From Pedobacter deserti (GTDB taxonomy: Bacteria > Bacteroidota > Bacteroidia > Sphingobacteriales > Sphingobacteriaceae): a stretch of 64,000 nucleotides of DNA. Both the position numbers and the translations under genes were made by a program. This document shows positions 24,235 through 32,549 of the stretch, in pieces (position 1 is the stretch's first letter; every line of letters begins with the position of its first letter). Below the pieces are notes generated by a model. It was not told where the DNA came from. It searched no databases and saw only the letters and a program-made list of their open reading frames with translations. The stretch spans positions 620,001-684,000 of the forward strand of contig NZ_JAFMZQ010000001.1 of NCBI RefSeq assembly GCF_024436415.1, in the 5' to 3' direction.

Positions 24235-25788
24235 TCACCTCGTCGTATATGTTACAATAGGTATGATCATCTCTTCCAGGGAAATGCCTCCGTGCTGGAA
24301 GGTTTCGTTGTAATAGTTGACGAACTGGTTGTAATTGTTCTGGTACACGAAGTATTTGTCTTCCTTGGCAAAGATATAGTTGGAGCTGATGTTGATTTTG
24401 GGCAGGTGGGCTTCGTGCGGGTTTTTGATCAGGAAGACTTCTTTGGCGTTATAGTTCAGATTGCGGCCTTGCTTGTAGCGCAGGTTGGTGTTTGTGTTAC
24501 GATCGCCGATCACCTTGCTTGGGTTTTTTACCCGGATGGTGCCGTGGTCGGTGGTGATGACAACCTTGACGTTTTTCTGCGACAGGCGTTTCAGCAGGTC
24601 GTACAGCGGGGAATGTTCAAACCATGACAGGGTGAGGGAGCGGTATGCGGCATCGTCGTTGGCCAGCTCGCGGATCATCTGCATGTCGGTACGTGCATGG
24701 GAAAGCATGTCGACAAAGTTGTACACAATGGCGTTGAATTCGTTTTTAAGCAGGTTGTTCAGCTGGTCGTTAAGTGCCCGGCCATCGTCGTAGGTCAGGA
24801 TTTTATGGTAGCTGAACTTGCAGTCTTTTCGCAAGCTGCGCTTGATCTGGTCGGCCAAAAATGCTTCTTCGTGCATGTTTTTGCCGCCTTCATCGTCGTC
24901 GTTTTGCCAAAGCCCCGGGAAGCGTTTTTCCATCTCCAGCGGCATAAGCCCCGAAAAAATAGCGTTCCGAGCGTATTGCGTTGCCGTGGGCAGGATGCTG
25001 GAGTAAATGTCTTCTTCTTCCAGCCGGAAATATTCGGTGATGAGCGGGTTTATGATGCGCCACTGGTCGTACCGAAGGTTGTCTATCAGGATAAAGAAGG
25101 TAGGTGTGGTACTGTTGATGAGCGGGAACACCTTTTTCTTGAGCAGCTCGTTGGACAGTAAAGGGGCCTGATCCTGACCGTTTACCCAGCCTAAGTAGTG
25201 GTCTTCTATGAACTTGGAAAACTGCGCATTGGCCTCCGATTTCTGCATGGTGAGGATTTCGTGCATCTGCGGGTCGTCGAGCTTTTCGAGCTCAAGTTCC
25301 CAGAATACCAGTTTTTTGTACACATCAACCCATTCCTCGTAGGTAAGCTTGTCGTTTAAGGTCATGCCCAGTCGCCTGAAATCCTGCTGATAGGCCATCG
25401 AGGTGCGCTCGCTAACGAGGCGCTTATTGTCGATCAGCTTCTTGATGGTGAGCAATACCTGCTTGGGGTTTACCGGCTTAATAAGGTAATCATCTATCTT
25501 GGAGCCGATGGCATCTTCCATCAGGTTTTCTTCTTCGCTCTTGGTAATGAGGACTACCGGGATATCATTATTCAGGTTCTTTATGGCCGTCAGCGTTTCA
25601 AGGCCGCTTAATCCGGGCATGTTTTCATCGAGAAACACGAGGTCGAAATGTTCTTTGCCAAATGCTTCGAGGGCGTCGTTGCCGTTTGTAAAGGTGGTTA
25701 CCTGATAGCCTTTCTCGTTTAAAAGAAGGATGTGCGGCTTTAACAGGTTAATTTCGTCATCGGCCCATAGAATCTTGGTCTCCTGCAT
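24235..25788 (-). CDS. porX: PorX, response regulator of type IX secretion with PglZ domain
   Basis: 517 residues. An N-terminal receiver domain with phospho-acceptor Asp54 in LVFLDENMPG, acidic Asp10/Asp11 and Lys104 (YLIKP); then a helical bundle; then a C-terminal PglZ/alkaline-phosphatase-like domain (about 200-517) with FFILIDNLRYDQW and VVITTDHGTIRVKNPSKVIGD (in parts) carrying metal-binding Asp/His residues. In Porphyromonas and Flavobacterium PorX partners PorY and the PorL motor and controls T9SS genes. ATG 25788 gives the canonical MQETKILWADDE start. It shares a 66-nt gap with the divergent HD-hydrolase gene. Confidence 0.95.
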   Translation of the reverse strand: MQETKILWADDEINLLKPHILLLNEKGYQVTTFTNGNDALEAFGKEHFDLVFLDENMPGLSGLETLTAIKNLNNDIPVVLITKSEEENLMEDAIGSKIDDYLIKPVNPKQVLLTIKKLIDNKRLVSERTSMAYQQDFRRLGMTLNDKLTYEEWVDVYKKLVFWELELEKLDDPQMHEILTMQKSEANAQFSKFIEDHYLGWVNGQDQAPLLSNELLKKKVFPLINSTTPTFFILIDNLRYDQWRIINPLITEYFRLEEEDIYSSILPTATQYARNAIFSGLMPLEMEKRFPGLWQNDDDEGGKNMHEEAFLADQIKRSLRKDCKFSYHKILTYDDGRALNDQLNNLLKNEFNAIVYNFVDMLSHARTDMQMIRELANDDAAYRSLTLSWFEHSPLYDLLKRLSQKNVKVVITTDHGTIRVKNPSKVIGDRNTNTNLRYKQGRNLNYNAKEVFLIKNPHEAHLPKINISSNYIFAKEDKYFVYQNNYNQFVNYYNETFQHGGISLEEMIIPIVTYTTR

Positions 25789-25800
25789 GTATCGGATAGT

Positions 25801-25830
25801 TTGAGTTGTGAATAAAAATAGCAATTTTTG
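25801..25830 (+). promoter_or_regulatory. Promoter of the HD-hydrolase gene
   Basis: TTG (25801-25803), 19-nt spacer, AATTTTTG (25823-25830), one mismatch to TAnnTTTG. Gives a leader of about 20 nt to the TTG start at 25855 and rules out the upstream in-frame TTG at 25828. Confidence 0.45.
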
Positions 25831-25854
25831 TACCGTATAAATTTATTTCACCTA

Positions 25855-27078
25855 TTGAACAAAAAGAAAATTATAAATGATCCGGTTTACGGGTTCATTA
25901 ATATACCTTCAGCTTTCGTCTTCGACCTGATTTCTCATCCTTATTTTCAGCGGCTTAGATATATAAAACAGTTGGGCATGACGCATCTGGTTTACCCTGG
26001 CGCACTGCACACACGGTTTCATCACGCCCTTGGCGCCATGCACCTGATGGGTTTGGCTATTGAGGTGCTGCGGAATAAAGGTCAGCACATCACCGCCGGG
26101 GAAGAAGAGGCCGCTACGGTGGCGATTTTGCTGCATGATATTGGTCACGGTCCTTTTTCGCATGCCCTGGAGCACTCGCTTGTGCATGGCATCAGGCACG
26201 AGGCTATTTCCATGCTGGTGATGGAACGGCTGAATGAGGAGTTTGAGGGAAGGCTGACCGGCGCTATTCAGATTTTTAAGGGGCAGTACCACAAGCCTTT
26301 TCTTGCGCAGCTGGTTTCTGGTCAGCTGGATCTGGACCGGATGGACTACCTGAACAGGGACAGTTTTTTTACGGGCGTGAGCGAGGGTGTGATCAGTTCC
26401 GACCGGATCATCAAGATGTTTAATGTGCTTAATGATGAGCTGGTTATTGAGGAGAAGGGGATTTATTCCATAGAAAAGTTTCTGGTGGCGCGTCGACTGA
26501 TGTACTGGCAGGTGTATCTGCATAAAACGGTCGTTTCGGGCGAGATGATGCTGGTGCAGATCTTAAAGCGGGCGAAATTGCTGGCTGTTTCAGGTGCAGA
26601 ACTGTTTGCTACGCCTTCCCTGGCTTATTTCCTGACCCGGAACCTGAACAGTGCGGATTTTTTTAAGGATCAAAGTCATTTGAAGGAGTTTTTGAAGCTT
26701 GATGACCAGGATATTTTTGCTGCGGTGAAGGTTTGGAGCGGGCATGAAGACAAGGTGCTGTCGGCTTTATGCAGCATGATGATAAACCGGAATCTGTATA
26801 AGGTGGAGATCAGCAACAAGGCTCCCGATCCGCTGCGGGTGCTGAATATCCGTGACCAGGCCATGGAAAAGCTGGGACTGACGGCCGAAGAGGCAGAATA
26901 TTTTGTGTTTACGGATGTAATTACCAACAGGGCTTACGATCCGGGAAGCGGAAGAATTAGTATATTAATGAAAAATAACCAAACTACTGATATTGCAAAA
27001 GCTTCCGACCTGTCGAATATCGAATCGCTCGATAAAACCGTTAGAAAGTATATTTTATGCTATCCTGCGTCGATTTAA
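25855..27078 (+). CDS. HD-domain phosphohydrolase (dGTPase/YwfO-like)
   Basis: 407 residues from TTG at 25855 (MNKKKIINDPVYGFINI), chosen because the family start is at this point and a promoter lies just upstream. HD-domain metal ligands: TRFHHALG, then AILLHDIGHGPFSHALEH and later QLDLDRMDYLNRD. These are those of the SAMHD1/YwfO branch of HD hydrolases that act on dNTPs; the substrate here is not known. Divergent from porX, followed 50 nt later by lpxD with its own promoter. Confidence 0.88.
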   Translation: MNKKKIINDPVYGFINIPSAFVFDLISHPYFQRLRYIKQLGMTHLVYPGALHTRFHHALGAMHLMGLAIEVLRNKGQHITAGEEEAATVAILLHDIGHGPFSHALEHSLVHGIRHEAISMLVMERLNEEFEGRLTGAIQIFKGQYHKPFLAQLVSGQLDLDRMDYLNRDSFFTGVSEGVISSDRIIKMFNVLNDELVIEEKGIYSIEKFLVARRLMYWQVYLHKTVVSGEMMLVQILKRAKLLAVSGAELFATPSLAYFLTRNLNSADFFKDQSHLKEFLKLDDQDIFAAVKVWSGHEDKVLSALCSMMINRNLYKVEISNKAPDPLRVLNIRDQAMEKLGLTAEEAEYFVFTDVITNRAYDPGSGRISILMKNNQTTDIAKASDLSNIESLDKTVRKYILCYPASI

Positions 27079-27094
27079 CGCGCCGTTAGTTTAT

Positions 27095-27124
27095 TTGTTC
27101 ATGTCAATTTAACATTTAACTTTG
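27095..27124 (+). promoter_or_regulatory. Promoter of the lpx operon, near-leaderless
   Basis: TTG (27095-27097), 19-nt spacer, TAACTTTG (27117-27124), only 4 nt before the lpxD ATG at 27129. The transcript should begin at or within a few bases of the start codon. Confidence 0.7.
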
Positions 27125-27128
27125 TAAA

Positions 27129-28187
27129 ATGCAATTTACTGCCAAGCAGATTAGCGAATTTATCGACGGAACCATTGAGGGTGATGAAGATGCAAAAGTG
27201 AGTGAGCTTTCGAAGATTGAAGACGGTAAATCTGGCTCCCTGTGTTTCTTGTCTAATCCGCGCTATGAGAACTTTTTGTATAGCACAAGTGCTTCGGCAG
27301 TGATTGTGAGCAGGGACTTTGTGCCCTCACAGCCTGTTAAGAGTACGCTGATAAAAGTAGCGGATCCGTATAGTGCGTTTTCCATGCTCCTGGAGCGTTA
27401 CAATGAGGCGGTAGACCAGTCGCGTTTGCAGAGTGGCATAGAGGAACCGTCTTTTATTCATCCAACAGCTAAGATCGGTGCCAATGTTTACGTTGCGGCA
27501 TTCTCTTATATCGCGGAGAATGCGGAGATCGGCGACAATACCAAGATCAACTCGCAGGTGTATATCGGGCAGGGCACGAAGGTTGGTTCGGATTGTACAT
27601 TATATGCGGGCGCTAAAATTTATCATAACTGTGTGGTCGGAAACCGCGTGCTGATTCATGCGAATGCGGTAATTGGGAGCGATGGTTTCGGCTTCGCGCC
27701 CCAGGCCGATGGTACTTATACCAAGATTGCCCAGATTGGCAATGTGGTGGTGGAGGATGATGTGGAGATTGGTGCCAACACTACGATCGATCGTGCGACG
27801 ATGGGCTCTACGTTTATACGGCAGGGTGTAAAGCTCGATAACCTGATCCAGGTGGCGCATAATGCGGATATCGGTGCGCATGGAGTGGTTGCCGCCCAGT
27901 CGGGAATCTCCGGCAGTACCAAAATAGGTGAACGTGCGGTGATTGGCGGTCAGGTGGGCATAGCAGGGCATCTTTCTTTGGCTAAGGGAACACAGATCGG
28001 TGCCCAGGCGGGGATCAATTTCAACATTGAAGAAGAAAACAAACAATGGCACGGTAGTCCGGCGCAGCCGCTGCGCGAATGGATGCGTGCTTCCGTCATA
28101 TTCAGACAGCTTCCGTCTGTAGAAAAAAGGATTGCAGCGCTCGAGGCAAAAATTAAGGAGCTAACCGCATTAAAGAACACAAAATAG
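27129..28187 (+). CDS. lpxD: LpxD, UDP-3-O-(3-hydroxyacyl)glucosamine N-acyltransferase
   Basis: Third step of lipid A synthesis, adding the N-linked hydroxyacyl chain from acyl-ACP. 352 residues. N-terminal uridine-binding domain (LSKIEDGKSGSLCFLSNPRY), then a long left-handed beta-helix of hexapeptide repeats (IGANVYVAAFSYIAENAEIG..., IGSDGFGFAPQADG, VAHNADIGAHGVVAAQSGISGS given in parts) with the catalytic His in the VAHN motif, then C-terminal helices. First gene of the cluster lpxD - lpxC/fabZ - lpxA - ABC ATPase, all on the plus strand. Confidence 0.97.
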   Translation: MQFTAKQISEFIDGTIEGDEDAKVSELSKIEDGKSGSLCFLSNPRYENFLYSTSASAVIVSRDFVPSQPVKSTLIKVADPYSAFSMLLERYNEAVDQSRLQSGIEEPSFIHPTAKIGANVYVAAFSYIAENAEIGDNTKINSQVYIGQGTKVGSDCTLYAGAKIYHNCVVGNRVLIHANAVIGSDGFGFAPQADGTYTKIAQIGNVVVEDDVEIGANTTIDRATMGSTFIRQGVKLDNLIQVAHNADIGAHGVVAAQSGISGSTKIGERAVIGGQVGIAGHLSLAKGTQIGAQAGINFNIEEENKQWHGSPAQPLREWMRASVIFRQLPSVEKRIAALEAKIKELTALKNTK

Positions 28188-28201
28188 ACCAAGAGAATAG
28201 C

Positions 28202-29614
28202 ATGAATGTTAAGCAAAAGACGATAAAAACCGAGGTATCGGTAACGGGAGTAGGCTTGCATACAGGGGCAAACGTAACACTTACGTTTTGTCCGGCACCT
28301 GAAAACCACGGCTTTAAGTTTCAACGAATAGATTTGCCGGGAGAGCCGGTTATTGACGCGGATTGCGATAACGTAACGGATACCGCAAGAGGAACGACGA
28401 TATCACAGAACGGGGCCAGCGTAAGCACGGTGGAGCATGTGATGGCTTCTTTAGTGGGTATGGACCTGGATAATGTGCTGATCAAGCTGGATGGGCCTGA
28501 AACGCCGATTATGGATGGCAGCGCCATACAGTTTATTGAAGCGCTTGAGGCGGCAGGATCTCAACTGCAGGCGGTAGATCGTGAGTATTTCCAGATCCCG
28601 CATAATATTACCTATACCGAGGCCGACAGGAAGGTGGAGATTGTGGCGATGCCGCTGGACGATTACCGCTTTACCTGCATGATCGATTATAATTCGCCGG
28701 TGCTTGGCAGTCAGCACGCTGGCATTACAAGCATAGCAGAGTTTAAAAAGGAGATCGCTTCCTGTCGGACTTTCTGTTTTTTGCATGAACTGGAGTATCA
28801 GTTGCAGAACAACTTAATTAAGGGGGGCGACCTGAACAATGCGATTGTGATTGTGGATAAGGAGGTGACCAAAGATGAGCTGGATCACCTGGCTACGATC
28901 TTTAACCGCACAGCCATGGAAGTAGCGCCGCAAGGTATCCTGAACAATATGGAACTGCGTTATCAGAACGAGCCGGCCCGTCATAAGCTGCTCGACATGA
29001 TCGGCGATCTTGCGCTGGTAGGGGTTCACCTGAAGGGCCATATCATGGCGGCGCGCCCTGGTCACGCCGCAAACGTTGCCTTTGCCAAGAAGATTAAAGC
29101 AGCTATTAAAAAAGAAAAGAACAAGAAGGTACAGCACGTGTACGATCCAACGGTTAAGCCGCTTTACGACACCGTGCAGATCATGAATATTCTGCCGCAC
29201 AGACAGCCCTTTTTGTTTATCGATAAGATCCTCGAACTCTCGAAAACACATGTGGTTGGGGTGAAGAATGTGACTATGAACGAGGAGTTTTTTAAAGGGC
29301 ACTTCCCTGGCGCTCCGGTTTTTCCCGGGGTTATTCAGATTGAGGCTATGGCGCAGACCGGCGGGGTGCTGGTGCTGAGCACGGTACCTGATCCTGAAAA
29401 CTACCTGACCTTGTTCTTAAAGATCGATAATGTACGTTTCAGGGCCCAGGTTTCTCCTGGAGATACGATCGTGTTCAGATGTGATTTGATGGAGCCTATC
29501 AGAAGGGGCATAGCCCAAATGAAGGGCGTGGGAATGGTAGCCGGTAAAGTTGTGGTAGAAGCCGAGATGATGGCGCAGATCGTTAAAGTTAAAGACACTG
29601 AAGTTCCGTCATGA
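28202..29614 (+). CDS. lpxC: Bifunctional LpxC / FabZ fusion
   Basis: 470 residues joining UDP-3-O-acyl-GlcNAc deacetylase (about 1-310) and 3-hydroxyacyl-ACP dehydratase (about 320-465). LpxC signatures: STVEHVMASLVGMDLDN with a zinc His, ETPIMDGSA, and ARHKLLDMIGDL with zinc ligands His and Asp. FabZ signatures: LPHRQPFLFIDKILEL with catalytic His, and GHFPGAPVFPGVIQIEAMAQ with catalytic Glu. The fusion is the regular state in Bacteroidota, linking the committed lipid A step to fatty-acid supply. 14 nt after lpxD; its stop overlaps the lpxA start by 4 nt (ATGA). Confidence 0.97.
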   Translation: MNVKQKTIKTEVSVTGVGLHTGANVTLTFCPAPENHGFKFQRIDLPGEPVIDADCDNVTDTARGTTISQNGASVSTVEHVMASLVGMDLDNVLIKLDGPETPIMDGSAIQFIEALEAAGSQLQAVDREYFQIPHNITYTEADRKVEIVAMPLDDYRFTCMIDYNSPVLGSQHAGITSIAEFKKEIASCRTFCFLHELEYQLQNNLIKGGDLNNAIVIVDKEVTKDELDHLATIFNRTAMEVAPQGILNNMELRYQNEPARHKLLDMIGDLALVGVHLKGHIMAARPGHAANVAFAKKIKAAIKKEKNKKVQHVYDPTVKPLYDTVQIMNILPHRQPFLFIDKILELSKTHVVGVKNVTMNEEFFKGHFPGAPVFPGVIQIEAMAQTGGVLVLSTVPDPENYLTLFLKIDNVRFRAQVSPGDTIVFRCDLMEPIRRGIAQMKGVGMVAGKVVVEAEMMAQIVKVKDTEVPS

Positions 29615-30396
29615 TACAACCATTAGCGTATATACACCCGCAGGCTAAAATTGCTGACAATGTAGTTATCGAGCCTTTTGCAGTGATTCATAAGGATGTG
29701 GTGATCGGAGAGGGGACCTGGATAGGTTCTAATGTGGTGATCATGGACGGCGCACGGATCGGAAAGAATTGCCGGGTGTTCCCGGGGTCGGTTATTTCCG
29801 GCGTTCCGCAGGACCTTAAATTTGCCGGAGAAGTAACAACGGCTGAGATAGGTGATAACACGACCATCCGGGAGTGTGTAACGATTAACCGCGGGACGAA
29901 GGATAAGTGGAAGACGGTGATTGGGAGCAATTGCCTGATCCAGGCTTACTCGCACATTGCGCATGATTGCGAAGTGGGCGACTACTGCATCTTTTCGAAC
30001 AGCACAACCTTGGCGGGGCATATTACCATTGGTAACTATGTGGTTCTGGCCGGACTTGTGGCCATACATCAGTTTGTAAAAGTAGGTGCCCATGCTTTCG
30101 TTACAGGCGGTTCTTTGGTTCGTAAAGATGTTCCTCCTTATGTTAAGGCTGCGCGGGAGCCGCTTTCTTATGCCGGGATCAATTCTGTGGGCTTAAGAAG
30201 AAGAGGCTTTTCATCTGAGAAAATCAACGAGATTCAGGAGATTTACCGGGTGCTTTTTGTAAAGCATAACAATGTGACCAAGGCGCTGGATATGATAGAG
30301 GCAGAATTTGCGCCTACGGAGATCCGCGACGAGATCGTTGACTTTATTCGCAACTCGAACAGGGGGGTGATGAAGGGCTTCGGTTCGGGGAGCTAA
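29611..30396 (+). CDS. lpxA: LpxA, UDP-N-acetylglucosamine O-acyltransferase
   Basis: First step of lipid A synthesis. 261 residues: hexapeptide beta-helix from residue 1 (AYIHPQAKIADNVVIEPFAV), with the diagnostic ISGVPQDLKFAGE loop, the catalytic-His stretch SHIAHDCEVG, VLAGLVAIHQFVKVG and a C-terminal helical domain (GLRRRGFSSEKINEIQEIYR). Translationally coupled to lpxC-fabZ by an ATGA overlap. Acts in the cytoplasm on UDP-GlcNAc and hydroxyacyl-ACP. Confidence 0.97.
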   Translation: MIQPLAYIHPQAKIADNVVIEPFAVIHKDVVIGEGTWIGSNVVIMDGARIGKNCRVFPGSVISGVPQDLKFAGEVTTAEIGDNTTIRECVTINRGTKDKWKTVIGSNCLIQAYSHIAHDCEVGDYCIFSNSTTLAGHITIGNYVVLAGLVAIHQFVKVGAHAFVTGGSLVRKDVPPYVKAAREPLSYAGINSVGLRRRGFSSEKINEIQEIYRVLFVKHNNVTKALDMIEAEFAPTEIRDEIVDFIRNSNRGVMKGFGSGS

Positions 30397-30401
30397 ACCG
30401 C

Positions 30402-31022
30402 ATGGAGATCTTGCTTGACAGGGCGGGTAGAAGGTTTAACCAGGAATGGGTATTCCGTAATTTATCTTATCGCTTTGTGTCTGGCCAGTCTTATGCTGTT
30501 CTCGGTGCAAATGGCTCGGGTAAGTCTACGTTGTTAAGCGTGATTCTGGGCAGTTTATCTTTGTCGGAAGGCGAACTGAAATATGTGCATCAGCAAAAGG
30601 ATTTGCGGATAGAGGATTTCTACCGGTACGTAAGTTTTGCAGCGCCTTACCTCGACCTTATTGAGGAATTTACGCTCGAAGAGACCGTCGAATTTCATTT
30701 TCGTTTTAAGGGTTATTATCCCGACCTGGACCAGGCATCTGTGCTTGAGATACTGGAGCTTTCCGGTGCGCGGGGCAGGCCACTTAAATATTTTTCTTCG
30801 GGTATGAAGCAGCGCACAAGGCTGGTGCTGGCCTTGTGTTCGGACACGCCTGTGCTTGTTCTGGACGAGCCGACATCGAATTTAGACAAGCAAGGACTGG
30901 CATGGTATCAACAACTGATCGGCAGGTTTGCTTCAGACAGGCTTGTCGTAGTTGGATCTAATCAGGAAGACGAATATTCCTTTTGTAATCATTTTGTTGA
31001 GATGGCGGATTTTAAGGGATAA
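30402..31022 (+). CDS. ABC transporter ATP-binding protein
   Basis: 206 residues, a single nucleotide-binding domain: Walker A GANGSGKST (about 34-42), signature SSGMKQR and Walker B VLVLDEPTSNLD. The signature has Met instead of the second Gly or Gln residue, as is common in CcmA/multidrug-type exporters. It begins 5 nt after lpxA, so it is part of the lpx transcript, but no permease is adjacent; a partner must be encoded elsewhere. A role in lipid or LPS movement is suggested only by the location. Confidence 0.85.
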   Translation: MEILLDRAGRRFNQEWVFRNLSYRFVSGQSYAVLGANGSGKSTLLSVILGSLSLSEGELKYVHQQKDLRIEDFYRYVSFAAPYLDLIEEFTLEETVEFHFRFKGYYPDLDQASVLEILELSGARGRPLKYFSSGMKQRTRLVLALCSDTPVLVLDEPTSNLDKQGLAWYQQLIGRFASDRLVVVGSNQEDEYSFCNHFVEMADFKG

Positions 31023-31065
31023 GATTTATCTTTGAGAGGAGCTAAAAATAATTTTAAAATAGGTA

Positions 31066-31096
31066 TTGTATAATTAAAAAATAGTCTATACCTTTG
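31066..31096 (+). promoter_or_regulatory. efp promoter
   Basis: TTG (31066-31068), 20-nt spacer, TACCTTTG (31089-31096): a full match to the Bacteroidota consensus, 43 nt upstream of the ATG. Confidence 0.75.
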
Positions 31097-31139
31097 CGGC
31101 ACGAAAAAGGGCCGGTAGTATGGGCGCAATTTCAGGAAA

Positions 31140-31700
31140 ATGGCAAAAGCATCAGATATAAAAAACGGCAACATCCTTCGCTTCAACGGAGAACTGGTAC
31201 AGGTTGAGGAATTTATCCACCGTACACCAGGTAACCTGCGCGCTTTTTATCAGTCTAGAATGCGAAACGTGAAAACCGGTAAACTGGTTGAATACAGGTT
31301 TCGTGTTGACGAAGAAGTAGAAATTTGTCGTGTAGAAACCAATGACTATCAGTATTTATACGAAGATGGTGATGCATTGGTGGTGATGGACAACAACACG
31401 TTTGAGCAGTTCAATATCCCTAAGGTATTGTTCGGTAAAAGTGTCCGCTTTTTGAAAGAAGGCATGAACGTGATCATCGCATTTGAAAGTGACGAGCCGA
31501 TCATGGCGCAAACGCCTTCTCATGTGGAATTGGAAGTAACGTACTCTGAGCCTGCTGTAAAAGGAGATACTTCTACAAATGCATTGAAGTATGCGACCGT
31601 AGAGACAGGCGTAGAGATCAAAGTGCCTATGTTTATCAATCAGGGCGATAAGGTTAAGATTGATACCCGTACAGGTGATTACGTAGAAAGAGTAAAATAA
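31140..31700 (+). CDS. efp: Elongation factor P
   Basis: Relieves ribosome stalling at polyproline stretches. 186 residues in three beta-barrel domains (N-terminal KOW-like MAKASDIKNGNILRF, the OB domain EFRR-like YRFRVDEEVEICRVE, and C-terminal VETGVEIKVPMFINQGDKVKIDTRTGDYVERV shown in part). The tip of domain I reads RTPGNLRAF: the position of the lysine that is modified in Escherichia coli EF-P (K34) is Arg34 here, so the EpmA/B lysylation route cannot apply. Own promoter and a strong terminator: a monocistronic unit. Confidence 0.95.
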   Translation: MAKASDIKNGNILRFNGELVQVEEFIHRTPGNLRAFYQSRMRNVKTGKLVEYRFRVDEEVEICRVETNDYQYLYEDGDALVVMDNNTFEQFNIPKVLFGKSVRFLKEGMNVIIAFESDEPIMAQTPSHVELEVTYSEPAVKGDTSTNALKYATVETGVEIKVPMFINQGDKVKIDTRTGDYVERVK

Positions 31701-31737
31701 GAATTTTCATAGTTTAGTTTTAGGTTTAGGTTGATTG

Positions 31738-31774
31738 AGGCTTCGGAGTGGTTCCCGAAGCCTTATTTTTTTTT
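31738..31774 (+). terminator. efp terminator
   Basis: 9-bp stem AGGCTTCGG / CCGAAGCCT with 8-nt loop, followed by TATTTTTTTTT. A classical intrinsic terminator. Confidence 0.9.
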
Positions 31775-31788
31775 GTGCCTATGGTTGT

Positions 31789-31873
31789 AAAATGATGTGC
31801 TCCTTCGAGGCTGGAATCTTTTGCCCGCTTCGCGGGACAAAATTTCCTAGGCCGCTCAGCAACACATCATTTT
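31789..31873. repeat. 85-nt nested palindromic element
   Basis: Outer arms AAAATGATGTG (31789-31799) and CACATCATTTT (31863-31873) are perfectly complementary over 11 bp. Inside, the arm is resumed by GGAA...TTCC, TTTTG...CAAAA and ends in CCCGC-TTC-GCGGG. The whole folds into one long interrupted hairpin. It lies between the efp terminator and the next promoter and codes for nothing; it looks like a dispersed palindromic repeat or a non-autonomous mobile unit. Confidence 0.65.
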
Positions 31874-31942
31874 AATGCGAAAGGTTCAGTTAAAAAATGC
31901 GGTCTTCGGGATGAGGGGTGATGTTATTGCTGGGGTTGTTGA

Positions 31943-31950
31943 TATCTTTG
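31943..31950 (+). promoter_or_regulatory. -7 element of the 5-FTHF cyclo-ligase gene
   Basis: TATCTTTG, 21 nt before the ATG at 31972. It overlaps the longer open frame upstream of that ATG and so decides the start. Confidence 0.55.
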
Positions 31951-31971
31951 TTGAGAATAATGATGTTTTAC

Positions 31972-32535
31972 ATGAAGAAAGCGGAGATCAGAAAGGAGGC
32001 TATGAGGCAGCGTAAGGCGTTGTCGGAGCTGCAGGTTGCCGAGTTGAGTTTGGGTTTGCTGGAACAGTTTAAAAGGCTTGATTTTACCGGGGTAAAGACG
32101 CTTCATGTTTTTCTGCCAATTGCAGAGAAGAACGAGCCGGATACTTTTTTGTTTATTGAATGGTTACAGGCGGAACATCCGGACGTAAAGATTATTGTGC
32201 CGCGGGCGGACTTTGATTCTGCCTTAATGACCAACCACGTGTACGCTGGGCGTGAGGACTTGCAAAAAAATCTTTATAATATCCTGGAGCCGCAGAAATC
32301 GGCCTTGCACACGGGCGACGTGGGTATGGTACTGGTGCCTTTACTTGCCTTCGATCGCCGTGGCTACCGCGCGGGCTACGGTAAGGGGTTTTATGATCGT
32401 TTCCTAAGCGGCCTTGAGACCCTTAAAGTGGGGGTCTCCTTTTTTGGACCGGTTGAGGAAATTGAGGATGTGCATGAGAATGATGTCAGGCTGGATTGCT
32501 GCATTACCCCGGAGCACATGTACTCGTTTGATTGA
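31972..32535 (+). CDS. 5-formyltetrahydrofolate cyclo-ligase
   Basis: ATP-dependent conversion of 5-formyl-THF to 5,10-methenyl-THF in one-carbon metabolism (MTHFS family). 187 residues from ATG 31972 (MKKAEIRKEAMRQRKALS), the family's usual N-terminal helix; the 18 codons upstream are hydrophobic nonsense overlapping the promoter. Diagnostic C-terminal motif GYRAGYGKGFYDRFL, preceded by VLVPLLAFDRRG. Convergent with the exodeoxyribonuclease III gene, with only 14 nt between the stops and no visible terminator. Confidence 0.93.
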   Translation: MKKAEIRKEAMRQRKALSELQVAELSLGLLEQFKRLDFTGVKTLHVFLPIAEKNEPDTFLFIEWLQAEHPDVKIIVPRADFDSALMTNHVYAGREDLQKNLYNILEPQKSALHTGDVGMVLVPLLAFDRRGYRAGYGKGFYDRFLSGLETLKVGVSFFGPVEEIEDVHENDVRLDCCITPEHMYSFD

Positions 32536-32549
32536 GCGCCCCTGGATGA

